Assembly (NCBI GenBank): GCA_941918925.1
Contig: OW799233.1
Span: 110,667,833-110,731,832, forward strand
DNA from: Phyto melanocephala
Lineage: Eukaryota > Arthropoda > Insecta > Diptera > Rhinophoridae
Reading direction: 5' to 3'
DNA length: 64,000 nucleotides
The first letter of the stretch is position 1, and each line of letters opens with the position of its first letter. Shown here piece after piece: positions 31,150-44,083 of the stretch. The notes under the pieces are model-generated. The model saw only the letters and a list, made by a program, of their open reading frames with translations. It made no database searches and was not told where the DNA came from. The position numbers were made by a program, and so were the translations under genes.

Positions 31150-32870
31150 GTAAGTGTAGAAAGAAAGTATTTTTGTGTTATTAAAAATACACATTATTTA
31201 AGTGAAATTCTTATTTTAATGGTACTGTGCCAAGTTTTCACTTGATGTTAGTAATAGCAATTGGCGAAAATGCATTTTAGTTTTATTGTGATTGTGAAAA
31301 ATTTAAAAAACAAACTCCGCAAACACCTGTCGGCGTTTAAATGAGGTGACAAAAAAGCACTGATCTTAATTAAATATAAAAACAATTATTGATTTTAAAG
31401 ATATTCAAAGTTTGCAATAAAAAATATGTTTTCCATTGAAGTAATAATAAATAAATTGTGTATTTTTCATTAAGTCACTTTAATGCTTGTCATTCACTTT
31501 TCTTAATACATATAGAAATACATTTTCCAAATAAGAAAATAACTTTCGTTATCTTTACATTAAATTGAAAGTATTTTTGTAGTAAGAATATGACCGACAT
31601 GTTATAAATTGGACAACTTTAATTTAGTTTTTTTGGAAGAATTCTTAGGCCATTCATTAATTGATTATTTAATTAGTAGTCGGTTTTTATCAGTGAGAGT
31701 TCATAAATAATAATAAATAAATAATGGATTATTTCTTTTTGAGTCCGTCCGTCTGTCTAGTTAAATGCAGTGCCCGGCTATTTCTCATCACTCGTTTATT
31801 TTTATGAGTATTAATATTTTTTTTAGACCTGTTTCTGAAATTATTGAATACAAGGATTATAACAACATTGATATTTCAGTGCTTGAGCAGCATGTAAATC
31901 ATTATGATTTTTCCAGTTTCTATAGTATTAATGATGTGGACTTCCAGCTTTCTCAATTTATGTGTTGCTTAAATCAGTTATATTCCTTGATTCCTACAAA
32001 AAGGTTTAGGATTTCAACTTCTAGTGAAAATTGGATTAACACCCCAGTAATTAGGTATCATTTATCTTTAAGAGATTTAGCTTTTAGTGAATATCTAAGT
32101 CAACCTTCACCTGAGAGTTGGAGGAAAACATAAAAGCATTATTTAATAATCTTGATTCTAAAGGGATTTAGAGATTGCTTGATTTAAATGATTTTACGAG
32201 TAATTCGTCTGTCGAGGATTTAGATCCTTATGTATTGAATAATAAGTTTTTAAGCTATAGAACTGTTGATTCATTTAACCCTTCCGATTTAAATTTTCCT
32301 AACAACCGTTTTTCATTTCGAAGCATAGACTTTGCGGACTTATGCGATGCTCTTTCTAAAATTAAATCCAATGCTTCTGGATATGATGATTTGCCTTTAA
32401 AATTTGTTAAGATAATTTTCCCTTTTATTCATGAGCAATTATTGTTCTTGGTAAATAACATTATTTCTAGCTCACAAATTCCCTCTGACTGGAAAATTGC
32501 CAAAGTTATTCCCGTTAGGAAAAAGAATACTGATCATGAGTTCAGGCCAATTTCTTTAGTTCCTGTTTTATCAAAAATTGTTGAAAATGTAATTAAAGAT
32601 TTTTTTTTGCTTTTTAATCAGAATCGTTTGTTGAACCCGTTTCCGTTTTTGAATATGACGTGAATACTTTATTATCAAATATTTCTCAGTGGAGGAATAA
32701 TAGTAACTTTCGTATAGACTATGCTAAAACTAAGGCAATGCTTTTTAAACTTAATAATTTTAGGGTTAACTTGTCCATCGCTGTTAATGGTGAAAACATT
32801 GAATTTGTGGAACGTATGAAATGCCTTGATATGGTTTTGGATAATCGCCTTGAATTTGACTCAAAGAAAA

Positions 32871-34180
32871 ACCACGGTTACGACATGATCACGACGGTCA
32901 TATTATTTTTTCTAAAACAATATTTGGTTGTCGATAACAAGTAATAGTTAGTTTTGTTTTATTTAATCATATATTTTGTCACGATAATCAAGCATTTGTT
33001 TGAATTGTATCATTTAATGATTACTTTTTGTTAAAATTTCAAAATGGTTATAATTTAAAAATAGTATGATATAAGAAAGTTAATGCGACAAAAATAATAT
33101 TATATTCAAAAGCATTAAAAATTAAAAATAATCATTAAATAATAGGTGAGACAACAGTATGATTACAAATCAATCAAGCTATGATTTTTTTTAATAATAA
33201 TTTGATTTCAATTGTTCTTCTTCTTGCTGAATAAATTTTTATTATTTTAAAAGTTTGAGATGTCAAAAAAAGGAACAAAAATTTTGAAAAATTAAAGTAG
33301 GTAGGTAGGTAGGTAGGTAAGGCTGGTGCAAAGTTACCCTCACACCTTCACTCGGAGACCATTACGGTCCATTGTGACGCCTTAATAGAGAGAAGAATAG
33401 AAATATTTAGGATAGAAGAGAAGGAGAAGCAGACCATTCCAGAGTCTCCAGCGGGAAACGAACCCGCAACCCCCAAACAACTGACTTGTCCTGTACTGAC
33501 TAGTCCACAGGGGGTGCGAAGTTACCTTCACCCGGAGACCATTACGGTCCATTGTGACGCCATGCCAGTCTCCGGCGGGATACGAACCCGCAACCCCCAA
33601 ACAACTGACTGGTCCTGTACTGACTAGTCCACAGGGGGTGCAAAGTTACCTTCACCCGGAAACCATTACGGTCCATTGTGACGCCTTAACAGAGAGAGGA
33701 GAGTAGAATAAGAATAGAAATATTTAGAATAGAAGAGAAAGAGAAGCAGACAATTCCAGAGTCTCCGGCGGGAATCGAACCCGCAACCCCCAAACAACTG
33801 ACTTGTCCTTTACTGACTAGTCCACAGGGGCACTCAAAAAAAAAAATTAAAGTAAATTTAAAAAGAAACGAGAAAATGTAAAAAAATATTGGTAAAAAAT
33901 TGCAATTAAATTGGTAAGTACAATAAATATGTGTATGTTACAGCAAAAGACAATAATTTGCCGTAAAAAAGCAAAGATTGTCGATTTCAATTGTAGTCAT
34001 ATATATGATTATTGAATGATGATTAAATTAAACATAATAATGATAACTGGTAACCATTATTATTTTAAACATAATCATACAATTCAATCATAGTATGTTG
34101 CTCTTCGATTATGGTTACCACAACCATATTTTTTCTTTGCGTGCATATTAGTACTCTAAGTTCAAAAATTAATTTTACTT
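32871..34180. mobile_element. DNA-transposon-like insertion inside the LINE
   Basis: The LINE frame stops after LEFDSKKN and resumes near 34180. The inserted DNA has loosely matching inverted ends: CAAAGAAAAACCACGGTTAC on the left and, as reverse complement of the right end, GCAAAGAAAAAATATGGTTG. Repeated GGTTAYNATT and CATAATCAT motifs occur near both ends. Boundaries are accurate only to about 20 bp. It carries the tRNA-like cluster listed next. Confidence 0.5.
33297..33838 (-). repeat. Three tandem tRNA-derived SINE-like units with a GGTA tail
   Basis: Three units (centred near 33460, 33590 and 33790) share, on the minus strand, ACTAGTCAGT, a GGACAAGTCAGTTGTTTGGG stretch and GGGTTCGATTCCCGCCGGAG. 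This is an RNA polymerase III B box (GGTTCGATTCC, exact in the third unit) with a degenerate A-box-like region upstream. Units are separated by a shared CTCGGAGACC/ATTACGGTCCATTGTGACGCC block. A (GGTA)n run (33299-33320) lies at the far end, as a SINE 3' tail would. No intact tRNA cloverleaf is evident. Confidence 0.65.
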
Positions 34181-34799
34181 TGCGTAGGTTATATTCCATG
34201 AATTGGTATATCCCACTGTTCATCAGATAATGTGTGGCTCATTCATTATTGATGTCTAATTTACTATATTGTATTGAAGTTTATTCGGGATGCAATGTTG
34301 ATAATTTTAACAGGTGCGTTTTACTGTTTAACATTTTGTATTTTTGCAGACATACAGAAACCCTCAGCTTCTGTATCCAGTTAGAAGTCATGTTATACAT
34401 GAAAGATCTTTTCAAGTACGTGTTGTCAAATGTTGGAACTCCTAACCACGTTCTCTTAGAGACTTTCACCTTACCCCTACTACGTTCAAGAGTAAGCTTT
34501 TAGAATATGCATTCGTCTGTAACATTTAATTGCAAATAGGATTTATTTTTGTCTTTCCAAATTATAGTAGTTCTACATATTTTATAGCGCAATGTACATA
34601 TGTATTTACATATTTTTGTTTATTTTAATTCATATCTTTTATTGTTAATTATATATATTTTTGAATTGTTGTTTACATATGTATATATGCAGATAAAATT
34701 ATAGTTGCTAGTCTATCAATTGTATACAGCCTTATAGCGTCGATTGATTATTTTGTTATCAATAAATAAAAGAAATGCAGTAAAAATAGTACAATAATA

Positions 34800-36825
34800 C
34801 TAAAATTTCCATTCCTAAAACGTAATGTAATTTCGGTTTAGTCTATAATTATGATAATATTATATAAAAGGACACTTGTTAAATTCTCTCACTCGTAACT
34901 TCCTGATCTGGTGGATACTTTTACCGCGCACGTCAGATGGTTAAATTTGTCTATCAATAACTACTGTAAAAGGAATAGGTTAAGGAGGTGCAAAATTTTT
35001 TCTGTCATTATCCGTTTATATCAGGGATTAAACCCCTATATCTGGGAAATAGATTTTTACAAGACTTAGCGAATGTTTCTCATCAGAGATCTGCAACGAA
35101 TACTCATGAAGTAAGTCAACTTAAATCATGATTAATTATTTCGTTGATTTATACGCATTCATACTTATTGAAAAAATTTCACTACTTATACGCACTTTTA
35201 AATGAAAGGTACTTACAGTACTCATATTCATCAACACGTATGACTTAGTTGATTGCTATCGTCGTTCACTCTAGATAAAAAGACGATAAAAAGCAAGTAT
35301 GACTCGAATACTCATTATGAAGTTGTGTGTTTGAACTAGGCTTGCCAGATTACAATTTGACGTTCACCATAATAACTGTGGATTGTTATAAAAAAACTAA
35401 ACAATATAAATTAAAAAAAAAATACAAAAACAACAAGCAAAAATAAAGTGCTTGCTTTGGTGTCTGTTTACCATATCGATGCCTTACTTCCTCAACCTTG
35501 TATCTTAAAAAATAAAATTGTTCAGGAGAGAAAAAAACAACGGTTCATCTTTTTATACTTCGGTGTTTGGTTAAAACTTTTAATGCAACTATTTAGGAAT
35601 TGATTGTATTTATGTATATTAAAAGTAATAATATACTAATCTTTTTTAGTTAAAGTTTGAAACAATCGTTTGATATGAAAAAGTCAAAACCGTATTTTTT
35701 AAGTTACGAGGTTGAGGAAGTAAGGCTGTGATATACAGATTTAAATTTTGTTTTTACTTATTATCTTTCAAATTTAAGTGAGTACCTAAAAACGTTTTCA
35801 GCTCAGTTAAATTTCAATGATTTATACGCACTTATTTTAAAATTTTATGACTCACTATGAATATCGCAAAAATGACTCAAAGCCGATTACTGTTTCTGAC
35901 CTCCCATGTATAAGTTATTACAAAGGAATCAATTTTAGACCCTAATTACCCTAAGATCATTAGCCTGTTTAACCTTACCTTAGATAATTTTATGTACTGC
36001 GTAGTCCTTGTTCATTTCATGAGAACACGTTTTGTGATTATCGTTTGTAGTTATTATAAATAAATGTTTCATTATCATTATAAACAAGCAACTTAATAAA
36101 AAATGAGGAATGTAAAAAAATTTCACATGTAAAAATATTTATAAAGTATTTACCAAGGCGATATACCTTGGTATTTACCAAATAGGAATTAAAAGAGATT
36201 TGCATCTGTGAATAATTTTTCATATCACTACTTCACAGAACAAAAGTTGGCCTACAGAAGTTGTTAGAGAATAACAGTATTAATTGTGGTGATATTTAAA
36301 AGTGTTATTGTATTTATTTAATTTGATTTAACCAACATGATTTGGAATTTTACTATAATTTTTTAAAGAAGTTTCTTATGTAGAAGTGAAATTTGTAAAG
36401 AAGAAAAAGAAGAGAAAACATCTTTTTGGTATTTATTAAAGATTGGGGTTTTAGGGAAAAAAGAAAACATTTCGAGAGAAAAAATATTCATGATAGGGTT
36501 GATGACTTGTCATATTTTCCACGAGAAACCTTTTTAACCTTGATTGTGTCAAGTTATATCAGATGTTGGAAACAAAGTTTTATTAGACATAATTTCACAC
36601 GTGTAAAAGCAAAAATTATACGCAGCCACATTTAAAAGTATCTTCGATAACTTTCTTTTCTTCTTCTTCTAATAAAATGTGTTATTCTTAGTGAAAAACT
36701 GGAGATTAGTTATTTTTTATAAAAATTATTTTATATAATTTATAATTATTTCCCTGAAAACAAACATAGTAGGGAAATATTTTAAGGAATTATTAGTTTT
36801 TTGAAAAAAAAAAAAAAAAACTGAA
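34800..36825. other. Intronic DNA, probable old repeats
   Basis: No gene signal. 35080-35910 has richer composition and repeated TTTATACGCAC motifs (35150, 35185, 35820), suggesting another decayed transposon, but I could not define its ends. Confidence 0.4.
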
Positions 36826-37190
36826 ACTCTGTCTGTGTGTGTGTGTTAGCTCTAGACTCCGAAACTGTAAGACCGATCGGACTCAAACTTTGGCAAGTTG
36901 TTGTACACATTCCAGGGAGTGTTTATGGGTGGCAAAAAGTGGGCGGGGTCACGCCCATAAAAAAATTACTTATCGGTTTTAGCTACTTGCACTTGACCGA
37001 TTTTCCTGAAACTTTGCACACATATTGAACTGTCATGACTATACAGTTTAGTGATTAGAAAAGTGGGCAGTACCACGCCCATTAAAAAAAGTTATAATTG
37101 TTAGCTTTTTGCACTTAATATTCAATTTAAGATCAGAATACATTTTTAATCATTAGGGGGCGTAGCAACGAGCGCCGGGCTTTTCTAGTA
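36826..37190. mobile_element. Short copy of a tandem-repeat-bearing (Helitron-like) element
   Basis: Starts with the GTCTGTGTGTGTGTGTTAGC / CCGAAACTGTAAGACCGATC block, has about two internal units with GGGCGGGGTCACGCCCA or GGGCAGTACCACGCCCA, and ends GAGCGCCGGGCTTTTCTAGT. The element at 49899-50838 has the same ends in opposite orientation and six or seven internal units. A CTAGT end suggests a Helitron, but this is not secure. Confidence 0.6.
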
Positions 37191-40100
37191 ATAACATATG
37201 TATAATTCTATAAATCTTTCTTTTTATTTAAAAAAAATCTATTGACGTCAATTGAGTTAGCCAGTTAAAAGAATTATTTCTTGAAATTTTTTGTTTAAAA
37301 CATTACATGCTCTTTATCGTTAACCGTTGGCCAGTTATTGGTCGGTTATCGAATAAACCGGTTATTTAGGTATAATAAACTGGTTATGTTTACATAATAA
37401 ACCGGTTTTATCAAAAATATACAATTTTTGTACGTTTTAGCAATGAACTGAATAATAATATTAAAAAAATTCCCTACAAAAGCCTCAAAACACATTTTAA
37501 AATTATTTTGTAATTCATATGTGATCCGAAGACTAAAAAAATGTTTCGTATTCTATAAGTCCAACAAGCACGCTAAGTGAAAGTCTTTTTTCAATGTCAA
37601 GTATAAATAAACTTTTAAAATTTAATTATACCCCTGACAGACATATCGTGTTCATACTATAGTATATGTAACACAATTCTTACATGAACATCTTCGCAAA
37701 ATACAAATCAGCTCTAAATTAGTTCATTTGATTATATGTATACCACGTACATATTTGTAGTAAAAAAAGTAGTTATAAGCCGTCCTGTTTTACGGTTTAG
37801 TTGTAGTTTAGGTTGATACACATGTAGTATTCCATTATATTATAGTGTAGAAATCATATGCCTGTCAAGGGATAACTAATTTTATGTTTGTTATTATTTT
37901 TAAAAATGTTCTTCGGTTAGAAGACTGTTTTGCTTTAATGGCAGCTATTCGAAAAAACCAAAGCCTGGCTTCTGATAAAAGTCGAATAATTGATCTTATT
38001 AATTCTGACCATCGCTATTTTTGATTCTACTGGCTCAGAAAGCTTGAGTTTTTCTGTATAAACATTCTTTCGACAATGATTTGCCACAATTCTGTTTGTT
38101 GACACAGTCACTTAACCAAAAGTCATTTTCATCTGATATGGTATGAGAAAGGATACCGATGCACATCTCTTCTATAAGTAAGTCTCTTTTTGAAGTCTTT
38201 CATTCCTCAGTGATTACAAGGATATCGAAAAGGTAACACCAGCTTCACTGAGTTTCGAGCCGCCATCGGCGTTTACTCTAAACTAGTATGACTTCACATT
38301 GCAGACTGATGATTATCTACAATCCTCATATTTCAGCATGCTCCGTAATTGCCAGCATATGCCCTAAACTTAATTTTCTCATAACACTGACATCTAATGT
38401 GTGCTTGCCGGTGGTACTAAGTAAGTCTGCTGCCAGCCATTGCTGGACAATCGAATACTACATGAGCTGCTGTCACAGCAGTCTTAAGGCACAGTCCACA
38501 ATTTTAATCTTGTGCAGACGATATTTGAAGTTACCATGTCCTGTAACCAGAGCAATTATCCAGCTATACCCCAACATCCCAAATAAATTTAAGCAATATA
38601 TAAACTTTGATTTGTCGTGAGTCTATTTATAATTAATTTCCAAGTCGAACAACCGATAAATGTAAAATCAGCTATAACAAAAGACAGTACTGATAGTTTA
38701 AAATTTAGTATCGGCTTCTTAAAACACTTTGTATATGTATATTTGCCTCAAAAACTCAATATGATTATCGTCACTTACAAATGTATTTGTTTCTGAAGTC
38801 TTTTTAACTGTATCCTAAAACAAAAACTTAATAATAAAATTATTTTGTTATTTTTTTCTAAACAAAGAAATTTTTTTTAATAACAACGATTAAATTAAAG
38901 ACTATATGATTACGTGCACCAATTAATGCTGTATGTGTACTCATTCACTGATGCATAAACGAATGAGTAAAGTAAATACAACATAAAGCAAATACTCACA
39001 CGCAATTTCAGCAAAATTAATATGTATTTAATAAAACAAGAAGAAGACAAAAAAAAAAACTGAAGACAGCAATTTAATTTAAAAAGTTGTAAATAGTTTA
39101 AAAGATATTGCAGCGTAAAGACAATTTAATTATATGTGGATATTTTAAGATAAATATTTATTATTTAAGATAAAATTATATACTTTAATATTGCAGCTAA
39201 CGAACAGGCGTTTTAATACTTACGGTCTAATTCATAAAAATTAAAACAGCCTAATAAGAGGCTTTAAATTAAATTTTTTATAGAAAATCATTTTTATCAA
39301 ATTTTATTACGGTGGTTGATTTATTATGCTTTAATACAAGCAAACGTCTATTTCTTCCAGAAATAAAATTTAAAAAAGTCTATATACATACATAAATAAA
39401 AATCAAATGTAGTTCATAATCTCATCACTTAATAAAGGTTGCACTGAATTTGCAATTTATTTTTACTTTTAAATGTTTGTCATAACTTTTTTTAAAATAT
39501 ATAAAAATGGAGAAAGGATAAACCGATTTGTCCCCTTATTTTAATATTCTTTATTCGTGTTGGGCATTCCAATAAGACCGCATTGTTAAAAATTAGCTTG
39601 GAAAGAATACTGAACGAGACACCTTCTATATAAAGAAAATATATTTTATGAAATATCCAGAAAACGTATACGTATACGTATATATACATCTATAATCTTT
39701 AAACATGGTGTGGCTTACTTCCATCTCTATCATATTATTAAAGAAAAAAATCGGTAGGTTTGGAGCAGGGGAAGCGACACTCCCCAAACGAAAGAAAAAT
39801 TTAATTTAGTGACTTATTTTTGGAACTATTCAGTTTTTAATCCTGGTGTTACATTTTAATAAAAATTAAAAAAACTTGGATAAGATCCAATAAGGGGGCG
39901 TGGTATAACCCATACAAAAAAAATTAATGGCATATCTGCAGAAATATAACTTTTATTGACTTCAAATCCTGTTTAATTGGCTGTGTTATCAGTTTACATT
40001 TTCATTAAAAAATAAATAAATAAATAAAACTCGAAAGGATCAGACCATGGGCCGTGGTACCCCTTCTTAAATATTTTGATGTGCTTTCTGAAAAATTTGA

Positions 40101-40196
40101 ATTGCTGTTGGCTTAAATTTAGTGCGAGCTTCTTTTGTTAACAACTTCCAATTTGGAACTGGAAATGGCAAGAATTAGCGAAGAGGGAGTGTCACA
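37191..40196. other. Intronic DNA with repeat relics
   Basis: 37310-37410 contains repeated CGGTTAT/AACCGGTT text. 39750-40190 is an old repeat sharing GGAGCA(A/G)G.GAAG(C/T)GA with 43560-43590. The LINE tail at 38230-38600 is listed separately. No host gene is seen. Confidence 0.4.
38230..38600 (-). mobile_element. LINE ORF2 C-terminal relic
   Basis: The minus strand reads LVTGHGNFKYRLHKIKIVDCALRL, then ..VVFDCPAM-like text after a frameshift, and ..TGKHTLDVSVMRKLSLG. This matches the TGHG.F..YL.......C..C....E...H.L..CP region that ends many R1- and I-type ORF2 proteins. Only about 300 bp remain. Confidence 0.5.
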
Positions 40197-40204
40197 CTCA
40201 TACG

Positions 40205-41300
40205 CATAGCTGCCAGATTTGACGATTTATCGTCATTTTGACGATTTTACGTGCTAAAATTAAGTGTTGACGATTTGACGATTTATGCTATGTTTTTGAC
40301 GATTTTCAAGAATTCAAGTTTTCAACATTTTTCATTACTTTTATATCAACCTTAAACTAAATAAAAATAATTTGTAACCGTTTTTTATGTTATTAATAAT
40401 AGAACAGAGTGAAAGAGATACATCGATCATTATTTAATGTGTTTGTGTGGGTAATTTTTCCACTTTGTACATTTTCAACATAGTATATGCCACATATTAT
40501 CAACTGAAACCTACAACACGAACAAATTTAAATTTGGAAATGCGTTTAAAACAATTTTAGTTTTTTAAGTAAATTTATTTAAATTATTTAAGTGACAATT
40601 TAATATGCTTAAATACTTCAAAAAATGGTAAGTTCTTTTTAATTATACATTAAAACCTTAAAAGTCAAACATTATATTTTCAATAGAAAACCAAGATGAT
40701 GAAAATTCTAGCAGCTCTTCCTCTGTAAGTATAAATTCATCCATTTTTTATACAAAACTTTGTAGTAGCTAAAATGAATTTTTAATGGTGTTTTTTAACA
40801 GGTAACCAACAAGAAGAAGAAAATTGAGGAAGACTAGTTTGCAGATCCAGAAATAAATTTATGGGCTAAAAAGCGAAACGATGTAGTTTATTTTGGCGTT
40901 GTGCTCGTCTTACGCTTGCCTAAAGCTACCTTAATCGGTAGAAACTTTAGAAAGAAATGATTATAATTATTTGTCAATTAGTCTGAATTAGATGCAGTCA
41001 ATTCATTATTTATTATTTTTTGTTTTTATATACATATTAACATTTATTTTGCGAAATTAATTCTAAATTGTATTATATTTATTGTCATGTTCTTAACTTA
41101 AAAGGGTCTAATAAAACCATTGATCTCTCTGGATTTAAAAAGTTTGTTATGTTATGCATTAAATAAAAAATGTTTTGTTTTGAAAAATGCGTTTTTTTAT
41201 TTTGACGTTTTTATGACGATTTGAGTAAACTATTTGACGATTTTGACGATTTTTTTCCCCAAATTAGACGATTTTGCCCCTATTTTATCTGGCAGCTATG
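40205..41300 (+). mobile_element. Internally deleted hAT element with intact ends and perfect 8-bp target duplication
   Basis: The ends are CATAGCTGCCAGAT (40205-40218) and its exact reverse complement (41287-41300). CTCATACG stands on both sides (40197-40204 and 41301-41308). TTTGACGATTT repeats cluster inside both ends. The middle holds exon-like pieces with good splice signals: MLKYFKK at 40602 before GTAAGT, an ENQDDENSSSSSS exon (40687-40724) and VTNKKKKIEED, then one stop, then FADPEINLWAKKRNDVVYF (from 40802). This is a transposase N-terminus with most of the catalytic core deleted. Confidence 0.88.
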
Positions 41301-41308
41301 CTCATACG

Positions 41309-43922
41309 TACATTCTCTAGTGAATACAATGCAAAAACTTTGTTGAGGCCAGCAAAGTGGAGGCGCGTTCTGCTAGTCGCAAATAGATTTAAATAGTGAC
41401 AATCTAAATATAAATAGTATATGTATGTACAGTCAAAAAACAAATCAAGTAATCCGTACTTAAATGAAGCCGTATCGGTGTACAAAGAACAAAATCTTTT
41501 ATTCAAGAATGCGAACTTCTTAATTTTAGGAATAGTTAAGCTGAAAAAAGTTTAATTTTAAGAATTATAAGCGGGATTTAAGCCCAAAACCGTACTTGAC
41601 GTTAGCTTAGAACAAGATTCATTCAAGTATAAGCGAGATTAAGTTAATAAAAAAATGCGATTGTTTAAGAATTCGTAACTTGGTTTGATCGTTGCATAGC
41701 ACAGCGATACATTTTATTAAAACATAAAAAAAAATAACGGTCAAAGCATGAAACAAAATTAACTCGTAAACTGCTAAATCGTTTATTGTCGCAAACATTA
41801 TTACTTATAACTAAAGTATGATAAACAAAATGAGAATTATAAAAACATACTTGAAATTTTATAGAGTGTGTTTATGTAAGCAAATGTCTCAAATATATAA
41901 GATTTATTTTATCTTGAGAGCAATAAGACTTCATTCAAAAAGTTAATTCTAATAGTCTTGTATTGATTCTGTAAAACAAGCCAGTTTTGTACTTGTTTTA
42001 AGAAAACCATAAATAATTCGTAATTGAAGTTTTAAGCATGATTTTGGCTAAACTTAAGAATTTAATTCTTGCATTTAAACCTTCATTTTTCTTTCTGTGT
42101 ACAACATATTCATAAACATAAACAAATTATTTTTTATAACGATTTCCCATTTGCGAAAATCCTAACTGTTATCGAATGACCCCAAATTAATTGATTAATA
42201 TATTGTAGGAAATAGCAAAGCGTACAGTTATGAAACAATTTATTGTTAAATCAATAATCAAGTCATAAATTTTGTTAATATTTATAAAATTCCATCAATT
42301 TATCATACTAAAATTGTTATTAAAAATAAAAAAAAAAACAGCAATAGTGTTAAATTAAAATGCATAAAACGTTTACTAAAAATTTGTAATACCGAAATTT
42401 CGCCTAATTCACGATACTTATAAGCGTTTGAAGCAAAAGAAAACGTACGATAAGAGTAAACAACAACGTTAATAAAACTTAACCTTTAAAAGCAAACATT
42501 GCCTAAGGAAGTTCAGTTTCAGTTTCAATTTCTTTAACACATTGACTGACGGACTGTCGAAGTAATGAACAACCATGACCAAAGATTTTTGTAGACTTAA
42601 AGTAAAAGTGCTTTTTGCAATTTAAGAGACACAGAAAAATCCAAAACATGTTGCTGCTTGCTACTCTGCCATATACTTACACTTGACAATTTAACAGACG
42701 TTACCATTGAAAGACAGTCAGACAGACATTCACTAGTTGAGCATTTAGTTGCTTTAACTTGACTCTTAAGTAAAGTCCTAAACTAAACAAACAAGAAAAA
42801 ATCAACTGTATATATGTCAAATAGTACGACAGCCACTGCATTAACAATGTCCAAGTCCACATTTATGATGAGACGTGATTTAATGTTTATTTGAATTTTA
42901 ATTTATAACAACTAGAAACAATATAAAAAACTATGTTTAACAATAAAACATGATTTTATTTATGAATTACTTCTTCATAATATATAGTGTTACATTTTGC
43001 CATAATTAACAAATTTATAAATTTAATTACTCACATTGCAATGTTTGTGTCCATGTGTGTGTGTGTGTGTGTTTTTTATACAGATTTATGTAAACGCTGC
43101 TTAAACAAAAAAGACAAATAAATAAATAATTGACAATTAAGGCTTTTAGAAAGTGGTTAATAATTAAATATTTGAAAATAATGACAAAAGTAGAAAACAG
43201 AATTAACTTGTTAAATTATTAATTGTATTACATATGCATATTAGCAGTGACTCAGAAAAGTGTTTTTATTTTATCATTTAAGTACAAAAAAAGAAAAAAT
43301 CATGAAAGCTCAGAGATTGCCTTGCATTTAGGTATGACCAATAACAGATGTATTAAATCTTTTTATTAATAATTAAAGGCAGAAAATAAAATTGTTAAAC
43401 TTTTTCTTTTTGTATCGTTAAAAAGTTTTTGTGAAAAAAAACGATTTGCTTTAATTAATTTTATTGAATATCGATGATACTGTTACATTAATAATTTTAA
43501 AACTTTGTGTGTTTTATTTTTATCTCATATGTCTATTTTTAACCAAAAATCGATATGATCGGAGCAAGCGAAGTGATACCACCCATACAAAATAACTCAT
43601 TATATGACTTTTTTCAGGAACAAAAATATTCATTCTAAATGACTCCCAAAATACGAAACAAGTCGTCGTAAATGATGTGCTTCCTCTTCTTAAAGAGTTC
43701 ATGTAAAAAAAAAAAAAACAATCATGAAACATCGGTTGCTTATCACCGTATATGCATGAGGTCTTTGTGTAGTTTTAGTTATTTCATTAGTTTCTCCCTA
43801 AGTGTTGCCATTAAAGCTTATTTATTGCGTGTTAACTCATCAGCAAAGTTCGTTTTCAACAATATTGTAATGGCCCAAATCCAAATAGAGCTAAACATTA
43901 TAGAAGTCTCAATTTGAATTTA
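41309..43922. other. Intronic DNA, no gene seen
   Basis: AT-rich with a GT microsatellite (about 43056-43071). Two patches (42500-42790 and 43540-43720) are less AT-rich. The second shares phrases with the repeat at 39750 and with 58930-59070. Confidence 0.4.
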
Positions 43923-44083
43923 ACTGCCTGTTCAACGATGTCGAAAGAAAACACAAGCGAACTTTCATTCGTACAAATACGTTGCAAACAAAAACAAATT
44001 TTTAGTTTTTGTTGTTGTTTTCAATATATTTGTACGAATGAAAGTTCGCTTGTGTTTTCTTTCGGCATCGTTGAACAGGCAGT
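43923..44083. repeat. Near-perfect 161-bp palindrome (57-bp arms)
   Basis: Arm 43923-43979 (ACTGCCTGTTCAACGATG..) and arm 44027-44083 (..CATCGTTGAACAGGCAGT) are reverse complements with one mismatch. The 47-bp centre is itself loosely self-complementary (CAAACAAAAACAAA against TTTTTGTTGTTGTTTT). As RNA it would form one long hairpin. No target duplication was found. Confidence 0.85.

Larger units (their letters stand above)
31765..34790 (+). mobile_element. Degenerate jockey-like LINE, interrupted by another insertion
   Basis: 31765-32130 encodes the end of the endonuclease and linker region (..VIEYKDYNNIDISVLEQHV.. type). 32175-32640 encodes the reverse-transcriptase fingers, with SDWKIAKVIPV and EFRPISLVPVLSKIVE. 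Then comes an internal deletion. 32660-32870 holds the later part (NTLLSNISQWRNN, DYAKTKAMLF, MKCLDMVLDNRLEF). After an insertion (about 32871-34180) the frame resumes with VAHSLLMSNLLYCIEVYSG at about 34225-34290 and continues to about 34500. No catalytic FADD motif remains, as it falls in the deletion. It is the remnant of a 5'-truncated, internally deleted copy. Confidence 0.8.

Noticed and set aside
33297..33838. Possible tRNA genes (three B boxes) or a CRISPR-like array.
   Set aside because: No unit folds convincingly as a complete tRNA, and the A-box region is degenerate. Repeats are long and irregular with near-identical spacers, in an insect genome, so SINE-like units fit better.
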